Below the pieces are notes generated by a model, which saw nothing but the letters and a program-made list of their open reading frames with translations, was not told the DNA's origin and ran no database searches. From Terriglobia bacterium (GTDB lineage: Bacteria; Acidobacteriota; Terriglobia; UBA7540): a stretch of DNA of 10,839 nucleotides. The position numbers and the translations under genes are program-made. The DNA lies in NCBI GenBank assembly GCA_022866195.1, contig JALHUF010000109.1:1-10839 (forward strand), given 5' to 3'. Below, piece after piece: positions 6,850-10,839 of the stretch. Numbering within the stretch: position 1 is the first letter of the stretch; each line of letters starts with the position of its first letter.

Positions 6850-7967
6850 CTCTCTCGGCCTCTATTTCGATCGCGTGATGGTGGCGGATTATAAGAGATC
6901 ATCGGGTTTTTGTCGAACGCCAGACGACCTTCGTATGCAGAGAGGGTAATCCGGCCATCCTTACGGGCCCTTCGTAAGACGCTGTGGAGGTGCTTTGGGA
7001 GGAAGATGGTACTAATCAGCTCGTCTTCGATTTCCCTGTAACGTATCTCGTGACCCCGGTACTTACTAGAGAGCCAGTCTTCTAAGGGCGCCAAATCTGG
7101 TTCGGGTCGGATGAGGAATTCTTGGTCGGGATTGTCTGCCACTCGCGCGACGAAGTCACCCGTACAACAAACGGCCCAGATCGCTTCCTTCATCAATTCG
7201 CGACCACGTCGGTGGTTCGTTGCATGTATCAGAACGTATTTGACAGCTTGGTTTTCACCGAGCATCTTGACCCACGTAATGTATCGGGCCCCTAATGCTT
7301 GTTGAAAAAGCCGGATCGCCGAGTCACAACGCTGTGCGGGGTCTTGAATCTCTCGGGTGCGACGCCATTCGGGAGAGCCAAAAAGCGCATCCATGTTTTC
7401 TTCCTGCGCGTCGTGATGGATGGCCATGTCGATATAGCGCCACATAAAATTGACAAAAAGCTCGCAACGCTCGAAGCTGTTGAGCCTTGCCAGAACGCCC
7501 ATGGAGAGTTTGAAACCGTATGGGTCAACAAAAATAAAGGCAGGAGCCATCTGAAGCTTCCTTTCAACTAGGTCGTCCACAAGTCCAGTTATCACCTGCT
7601 CAAAGTCTTGGCAAACGACCTCAGCTTTAACGTTCGATGGCAAGGCGTATTCTGCTAAGTGGCCCTCGAGTTGCGCGGCGTTCGCACAGTCGCGCTCAAT
7701 GAAAGTAAGAACAACCTCTGTGTGCGCGATGATTCTTTGCAGAAGACGATGGCCCAGCAGGACTTCGAGAGCAATCAGCGGTGAGCCCCTCTGCCCACGG
7801 GCATGCTCTCCCCTCCCCGCGTGGCAGTCAACGTACACCACGCGACCGTGCCAGGTGCTTAATATCGGGAACCAACCACCCAGGTACCGTTTGAGCAGGG
7901 CATGCTTCACGTGCTGAAGGTTGTTGTACTCATTCCAGTATTCTGGATGTTCGTCAACGTACACCAT
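6846..7967 (-). CDS. tcmP: Three-Cys-motif partner protein TcmP-like
   Basis: A 373-residue protein with the landmarks I associate with TcmP, a family named for sitting next to radical SAM-like proteins with a three-Cys motif, as here. Visible in order: KHALLKRYLGGWFPIL (21-36), a Rossmann-like loop VVYVDCHAGRGEHARGQRGSP (43-63), acidic LTFIERD (87-93) after the next strand, FIFVDPYGFKL (144-154), a strand ending in LFVNFMWRYID, and HATNHRRGRELMKEAIWAV in the C-terminal half. The DxHAGxG loop and E/D after strand 2 resemble a SAM-dependent methyltransferase, and DPYG sits where a catalytic motif would be; activity is not proven. ATG 7967 is the only possible start, because an in-frame TAA lies three codons upstream. 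No Shine-Dalgarno sequence precedes it. First gene of the operon, overlapping the radical SAM gene by four bases. Confidence 0.8.
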   Translation of the reverse strand: MVYVDEHPEYWNEYNNLQHVKHALLKRYLGGWFPILSTWHGRVVYVDCHAGRGEHARGQRGSPLIALEVLLGHRLLQRIIAHTEVVLTFIERDCANAAQLEGHLAEYALPSNVKAEVVCQDFEQVITGLVDDLVERKLQMAPAFIFVDPYGFKLSMGVLARLNSFERCELFVNFMWRYIDMAIHHDAQEENMDALFGSPEWRRTREIQDPAQRCDSAIRLFQQALGARYITWVKMLGENQAVKYVLIHATNHRRGRELMKEAIWAVCCTGDFVARVADNPDQEFLIRPEPDLAPLEDWLSSKYRGHEIRYREIEDELISTIFLPKHLHSVLRRARKDGRITLSAYEGRLAFDKNPMISYNPPPSRDRNRGRER

Positions 7968-7973
7968 GGCTGG

Positions 7974-8002
7974 AGCTTAGGCGAATAGAAAGCGAACGTC
8001 AA
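7974..8002 (-). promoter_or_regulatory. Candidate promoter giving a leaderless tcmP transcript
   Basis: On the minus strand TTGACG (8002-7997) is spaced 17 bases from TAAGCT (7979-7974). The -35 matches five of six consensus bases; the -10 is weak (three of six). A start about seven bases downstream would fall at or next to the A of the tcmP ATG at 7967. That fits the complete lack of a ribosome-binding site. Position is seen; activity is inference. Confidence 0.35.
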
Positions 8003-8033
8003 GCTCTTCTTGCAGCGACGCGCGGGTGGCGCA

Positions 8034-8049
8034 TCCCGACAGGTCGGGA
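8034..8049. promoter_or_regulatory. 16-bp near-perfect palindrome upstream of tcmP promoter
   Basis: TCCCGAC and GTCGGGA (7 bp, perfectly complementary) flank a two-base AG centre. It lies about 32 bases upstream of the candidate tcmP -35. The two-base loop disfavours an RNA hairpin, so a dimeric repressor site is possible. Equally it may be one more dispersed repeat. No second copy was found in the window. Confidence 0.25.
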
Positions 8050-8133
8050 CAGGTTCATCGCGTTGGTGGCGATGTGTGCGATCACGGTAGGCGGTCCATG
8101 GGAAGGACGGAATCATCCCCTAGGAAATAGCGG

Positions 8134-8228
8134 GTAGCGCACAGTTTCGTTTCTCAGAAACTCTGCGGCTTTTCGGCGGTTGCCAAACCAAGAACCGCAG
8201 AGTTTGGAGTGCACAGACTCTGCGCTAC
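8134..8228. repeat. REPIN-like paired-hairpin repeat, diverged third copy
   Basis: Same architecture as the 93-bp repeats but different stem sequences. GTAGCGCA (8134-8141) is the exact inverse of TGCGCTAC (8221-8228). The first stem is 8138-8147 with 8158-8167 (9 of 10 pairs), followed by GGCTTTT. The second stem is 8196-8203 with 8217-8224 (8 pairs), preceded by GAAC. The termini and GCGGCTTTT / GAACCGCAG cores match the other copies while both stems have changed sequence but still pair. It lies 21 bases left of the right boundary copy. Confidence 0.7.
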
Positions 8229-8249
8229 GTGCGGGGATTTGTTCGAGCA

Positions 8250-8342
8250 GGTAGCGCGGACCTGTCGTTTAGGTCCGCGGCTTTTTGTTGTCAATGGGGG
8301 ACGAACCGCAGACCTCCAAAACAGGTCTGCGCTACAGTCTCT
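8250..8342. repeat. REPIN-like paired-hairpin repeat, right copy
   Basis: Right partner of the 4539-4631 repeat, in direct orientation. Here the ends are an almost perfect inverted pair: GTAGCGCGGACCTGT against ACAGGTCTGCGCTAC, 14 of 15 complementary. The C at 8332, the only difference from the left copy, restores the terminal pairing that the left copy has lost, so this copy may be nearer the ancestral form. It ends 11 bases before the -35 of the STAS gene promoter. Confidence 0.8.
8255..8286 (+). terminator. Terminator-like hairpin and T run inside right REPIN
   Basis: A 9-bp GC-rich stem (8255-8263 with 8271-8279, 7-nt loop) is followed two bases later by TTTTT (8282-8286). On the plus strand this has the form of an intrinsic terminator and would shield the STAS gene from rightward read-through. 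The same structure is in the left copy. Whether the repeat is used this way is inference. Confidence 0.4.
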
Positions 8343-8353
8343 CCTTCTCGGCG

Positions 8354-8382
8354 TTGACATGCCTTGGGGTGTGGCCTAAGAT
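8354..8382 (+). promoter_or_regulatory. Strong sigma70-type promoter of the STAS gene
   Basis: TTGACA (8354-8359), a 17-base spacer, then TAAGAT (8377-8382). The -35 is a perfect consensus and the -10 matches four of six. The predicted start near 8389 is followed by the ribosome site AAGGAGGTGA (8391-8400) and ATG 8406, so promoter, leader and gene are well aligned. Confidence 0.7.
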
Positions 8383-8405
8383 GGCGCGCGAAGGAGGTGA
8401 GTCGC

Positions 8406-8753
8406 ATGCAGCTCACCATCAATCCTCGGGAGAAACAAGGGGTCACAGTGTTGGATTTAACTGGGAGGATTGTGGCCGGGGAAGAGTGCGACAGCCTGCG
8501 CAAGACCATCAAGGAACTGCTGGCGGCCAACCAGAAGAAGATTCTGCTGAACATGGGAGATGTCTCCCGCGTCGACAGCACCGGAATTGGCGGGCTGGTT
8601 GAATCCGCCATCTTGACTGCCAAGCAAGGCGGACAGCTCAGGCTGGTTAGTCTTCCCCGGTTGATTCACAACGTCCTTTCCACGCACCGGCTTTTGCAGG
8701 CGTTCGACATCTGCGCCAACGAAGCAGAGGCTTTGGCCAGCTTCCAGGACTGA
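8406..8753 (+). CDS. STAS-domain anti-sigma-factor antagonist
   Basis: A 115-residue single-domain protein of the SpoIIAA/RsbV type. In its unphosphorylated state such a protein binds an anti-sigma-factor kinase and frees a sigma factor; a kinase phosphorylates it and a PP2C-type phosphatase restores it. The motif DVSRVDSTGIGGLVESA holds the phosphorylatable Ser (about S58) in DSTG, after the strand KKILLNMG, as expected. The start VTVLDLTGRIVAG strand pair is typical. ATG 8406 is chosen over an upstream TTG at 8364 because a near-perfect AAGGAGGTGA lies at 8391-8400 and the domain begins right at MQLTINPREKQG. No sigma, anti-sigma or kinase gene adjoins it. A matching type of phosphatase is at the left edge of the window. 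The partner is not identifiable. Confidence 0.9.
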   Translation: MQLTINPREKQGVTVLDLTGRIVAGEECDSLRKTIKELLAANQKKILLNMGDVSRVDSTGIGGLVESAILTAKQGGQLRLVSLPRLIHNVLSTHRLLQAFDICANEAEALASFQD

Positions 8754-8881
8754 ACTTACTACCCCTGCGGCCTGCGCCCCCGCACCCATTTGGGGAGCCG
8801 CGACCTCATGAATCATTGACAAGGTCGGGTCGCCCTCGGCCTGCCAGGGCTGCATGGGCCTTTGCACAGAAAGGAAATGAG

Positions 8882-10384
8882 ATGAGAGACGGCAAGAGTA
8901 GGACGGAAAGACCAGGCGCGCAGATTTCCCGGCGCACTTTTGTGGGCGGAGCCGTTTCAGCCGCAGCGTTCACGATTGTGCCCCGGCACGTCCTGGGGGG
9001 GCCGGGCTACACCCCGCCCAGCGAAAAACTCAATGCGGCGTGTATCGGCGTCGGCGCGCAGGGCACCCGCGTGATGATGGACTTCCTGAAACAGCCCGAC
9101 TTGCAGATTGTTTCCGTCTGCGACGTCAACAAAGAGAGCAGCGACTACTCTGAGTGGGGGACCAACGAGCTGCGCGACAAGGAGCGGGAGCTGCTCGGCC
9201 AGCCTGATTGGGGTGGCGATTGGAAAGGTTGCACCTGTGGCCGCGAGCCGGCCCGCCGGCTGGTGGAAGCTTATTATGCCGGACGTAGTCCTTCGGGCCA
9301 GTACCGTGGCTGCGCGGCCTACAACGATTTCCGTGAGCTGCTGGAGAAGGAAAAGGACCTGGATGCAGTCATCGTCGGCACCAGCGACCACTGGCACGCC
9401 CCCGTCTCCATCGCGGCGAGGAGGAAAGGCAAACACGTGTACTGCCAGAAACCGATGACGCGCGCGGTCTACGAAGCCCGCAAGATGGGCGAGGTGGCGC
9501 GCGAGACCAAGGTGGCCACGCAACTGGCGGTGGGGAACCAGGCCTCCGAGGCCACGCGCTTGTTGTGCGAATGGATCTGGGCGGGGGTCATCGGTCCGGT
9601 GCGCGAAGTCCACAACTGGTCCAGCCGTCCCTTCTGGCCGCAGGGCATCGAGCGTCCCAAGGATGAAGAACCTGTCCCGGAAGGACTCGATTGGGACTTG
9701 TGGCTGGGGCCGGCGCCGGCGCGGCCCTACAACCATGTTTATCTGCCCTTCGTCTGGCGGGGCTGGTTCGATTTTGGCACGGGAGCGATCGGCGACATGG
9801 GCTGCTACAGCTTCGACACGATTTTCCGCGTTCTGAAGCTGGGGCCGCCGGCAAGCGTGGAAGCCAGTTCGACGCGCGTCCTCCCGGAGACCTTCCCTCT
9901 AGCTTCGCTGCTTCGCTTTGATTTCCCGGCGCGCGGCGACATGCCGGCGGTAAGGATTCATTGGTACGACGGGGGGCTTACGCCACCCCGGCCGGAAGGA
10001 TTGCAAGAGGGCCGCGATTTGACAGGCGAGGATAACGAGGGCCTGCTGTTTGTCGGCGACCGCGGCACGATCATGTGCGGATTCAGTGGGGAAGAGCCGC
10101 GTCTGCTTCCGGAATCCAAGATGAAAACGTTCCAGCCTCCGCCCAAGACTCTCCCCCGGTCGATTGGGCACGAGCGGGAGTGGATTGAAGCCTGCAAAGG
10201 AGGGAAACCGGGCGGAGCCAACTTCGAGTTTGAAGCGCCGGTCACTGAAACTATCCTGCTCGGCAACGTGGCCCTGCGCACGGGAAAGAAGCTCTATTGG
10301 GACGGACCTGGCATGAAGGTCACAAACGTGCCACCGGCCGAACAGTATGTGAATCCGGCGTACCGGCAGGGCTGGACGCTGTAA
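8882..10384 (+). CDS. Tat-exported Gfo/Idh/MocA family oxidoreductase
   Basis: A 500-residue NAD(P)-dependent sugar- or polyol-type oxidoreductase; the substrate cannot be named. The N-terminus carries a twin-arginine signal, ISRRTFVGGAVSAAAFTIVP (15-34), so the folded protein probably acts in the periplasm with tightly held cofactor, as glucose-fructose oxidoreductase does. The Rossmann loop is GVGAQGTRV (56-64), followed by VSVCDVN at the strand 2 end. GTSDHWHAPVSIAARRKGKHVYCQKP (about 167-191) carries the family's (E/Q)KP motif with the catalytic Lys. An insert with a CTC pair (DWKGCTCGREPARR, 113-126) lies between. The C-terminal alpha/beta domain includes GAIGDMGCYSFD. Start 8882 is preferred over 8816 because AAGGA (8871-8875) is well spaced and places the RR correctly. 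A GC-rich terminator follows at 10456. Such proteins are numerous in Acidobacteriota and Planctomycetota. Confidence 0.9.
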   Translation: MRDGKSRTERPGAQISRRTFVGGAVSAAAFTIVPRHVLGGPGYTPPSEKLNAACIGVGAQGTRVMMDFLKQPDLQIVSVCDVNKESSDYSEWGTNELRDKERELLGQPDWGGDWKGCTCGREPARRLVEAYYAGRSPSGQYRGCAAYNDFRELLEKEKDLDAVIVGTSDHWHAPVSIAARRKGKHVYCQKPMTRAVYEARKMGEVARETKVATQLAVGNQASEATRLLCEWIWAGVIGPVREVHNWSSRPFWPQGIERPKDEEPVPEGLDWDLWLGPAPARPYNHVYLPFVWRGWFDFGTGAIGDMGCYSFDTIFRVLKLGPPASVEASSTRVLPETFPLASLLRFDFPARGDMPAVRIHWYDGGLTPPRPEGLQEGRDLTGEDNEGLLFVGDRGTIMCGFSGEEPRLLPESKMKTFQPPPKTLPRSIGHEREWIEACKGGKPGGANFEFEAPVTETILLGNVALRTGKKLYWDGPGMKVTNVPPAEQYVNPAYRQGWTL

Positions 10385-10455
10385 TTGCCCGCCAGCCTGG
10401 TAACAGGGCTTCCTCGGCTTGCTGAGTGCGCCTAATCCGCGCCGCCAATGAAGAA

Positions 10456-10483
10456 GGGCACCCGACGCCACGGGTGCCCTTTT
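10456..10483. terminator. Intrinsic terminator between convergent oxidoreductase and dxs
   Basis: A perfect 9-bp stem (10456-10464 with 10471-10479, GGGCACCCG / CGGGTGCCC) with a 6-nt loop is followed by TTTTC on the plus strand. On the minus strand it is followed by TTCTTCATT. It can therefore serve the oxidoreductase from the left and, more weakly, dxs from the right. Confidence 0.8.
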
Positions 10484-10537
10484 CTCACCCTTAACCGACC
10501 CGCCGTAGGGGCAGCGCCAGTCTGTTCCGGTTTCGCT

Positions 10538-10839
10538 CTAGGGCCGCAGCAAGGACCGGTATTTCAATTCCGGCCGGGCGGGGAATTCGTAGGCGAAGCT
10601 CTTGATCTTCTCCACGATGCCGTCGGCGTCCAGGCCGTATTTGGCGTGCAGCAGGCTGGGCGCGCCATGCGGGATGATCCGGTCGGGCACGGCGATGCGC
10701 AGGATGCTGGCGGGAATCTTGCGGTCGTGCAGTAGAGCGCCGACGCTCGAGCCAAAACCTCCGGCTTCGGTGCCCTCCTCCGCCGTGACTAGGAATTGTT
10801 TCTCCGCGGCCAGGCAGCAGATCAACTCTTCGTCCAGCG
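10538..10839 (-). CDS. dxs: 1-deoxy-D-xylulose-5-phosphate synthase, C-terminal end only
   Basis: Thiamine-diphosphate enzyme that condenses pyruvate and glyceraldehyde 3-phosphate in the first step of the MEP isoprenoid pathway; cytosolic. The window shows only the last 100 or so residues, and the gene runs off the right edge with the frame still open. The visible stretch is the transketolase C-terminal domain: LDEELICCLA, then FLVTAEEGTEAGGFGSSV, ILRIAVPDRIIPHGAPSLLH and AKYGLDADGIVEKIKSF. EEG...GGFGS and the PDR.I.HG...LL.KYGLD pattern are diagnostic for Dxs. The stop is TAG at 10540-10538. It shares a strand with tlyA and nadK, with which it is often clustered, but about 6 kb of other genes now intervene. 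Confidence 0.92.
   Translation of the reverse strand, partial: LDEELICCLAAEKQFLVTAEEGTEAGGFGSSVGALLHDRKIPASILRIAVPDRIIPHGAPSLLHAKYGLDADGIVEKIKSFAYEFPARPELKYRSLLRP

Larger units (their letters stand above)
4539..8342. mobile_element. Repeat-bounded accessory island carrying a three-gene operon
   Basis: The interval between and including two 93-bp direct repeats (4539-4631 and 8250-8342, one mismatch, offset 3711 bp) contains only the tcmP-like, radical SAM and nuclease genes plus about 500 bp of noncoding DNA. Its codons are less GC-rich than the flanking lysA, judged by counting sample lines. No integrase, transposase or att-like tRNA end is visible. Movement would therefore depend on homologous recombination between the repeats or on a transposase encoded elsewhere. 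Calling it mobile is inference from the repeat boundaries, base composition and accessory gene content. Confidence 0.45.

Noticed and set aside
4510..8087. 11-bp direct repeat TGCGATCACGG at 4510-4520 and 8077-8087 as a possible target-site duplication
   Set aside because: An 11-mer shared by chance is expected many times in a 10.8-kb window, and the right copy lies inside, not outside, the repeat-bounded island.
4539..8342. Composite transposon or insertion sequence around the island
   Set aside because: No transposase or integrase gene and no short target duplication at the repeat edges; the flanking repeats are paired hairpins, not IS ends.
8816..8844. TTGACA at 8816 as a promoter for the oxidoreductase
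   Set aside because: No -10-like hexamer lies 16 to 18 bases downstream (GCCTGC at the 17-base position).
1..10839. CRISPR array, tRNA or rRNA genes
   Set aside because: No repeat-spacer periodicity and no tRNA cloverleaf or rRNA signature was noticed on either strand; the only spaced repeats are the REPIN elements and heptamer tracts.

Overview
This window looks like a chromosomal segment of a GC-rich Gram-negative soil bacterium, most likely an Acidobacteriota or a close relative. That is an inference from three things: the dxs / tlyA / nadK neighbourhood, a Tat-exported Gfo/Idh/MocA oxidoreductase, and intergenic spacers full of 7-bp-period repeats and paired hairpin repeats. No 16S rRNA or other marker is present, so the taxon is not proven.

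Layout, left to right. (1) Positions 2-853 (+): 3' part of a GAF plus PP2C/SpoIIE-type serine phosphatase. (2) 937-2178 (+): lysA, diaminopimelate decarboxylase. Degenerate heptamer tracts sit just before its start and just after its stop. (3) 2307-2716 (+): wreck of a small VRR-NUC-like (PD-(D/E)XK) nuclease gene, with an early in-frame stop and a -1 frame break that falls exactly on an AAAGGGG heptamer. (4) 3668-4501 and 2790-3653 (-): tlyA and nadK, a two-gene operon. (5) 4539-8342: an accessory island bounded by a 93-bp direct repeat (92 of 93 bases identical). It holds a tightly packed three-gene operon on the minus strand: a TcmP-like Rossmann protein (7967-6846), a spore-photoproduct-lyase-like radical SAM protein (6849-5830) and a DUF6602-like PD-(D/E)XK nuclease (5808-4816). 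A third, diverged hairpin repeat lies beside the right boundary copy. (6) 8406-8753 (+): a STAS-domain anti-sigma-factor antagonist behind a strong promoter. (7) 8882-10384 (+): the Tat-dependent oxidoreductase. (8) An intrinsic terminator at 10456-10483, then the 3' end of dxs (10538-10839, -).

How the parts fit. lysA, nadK, tlyA and dxs are housekeeping genes. dxs, tlyA and nadK share a strand but are split by about 6 kb that includes the island. The phosphatase at the left edge and the STAS protein are the two classical halves of a partner-switching regulatory circuit, though they are 7.5 kb apart. The most interesting part is the island. Its genes are translationally coupled or nearly so and are visibly less GC-rich than lysA (for example 26 of 60 bases G or C at 7501-7560 versus 43 of 60 at 1321-1380). 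They combine a methyltransferase-like fold, a radical SAM enzyme of a DNA-repair family and a nuclease. My reading is a horizontally moved candidate nucleic-acid modification or restriction (defence) module. No phenotype can be read from sequence alone.
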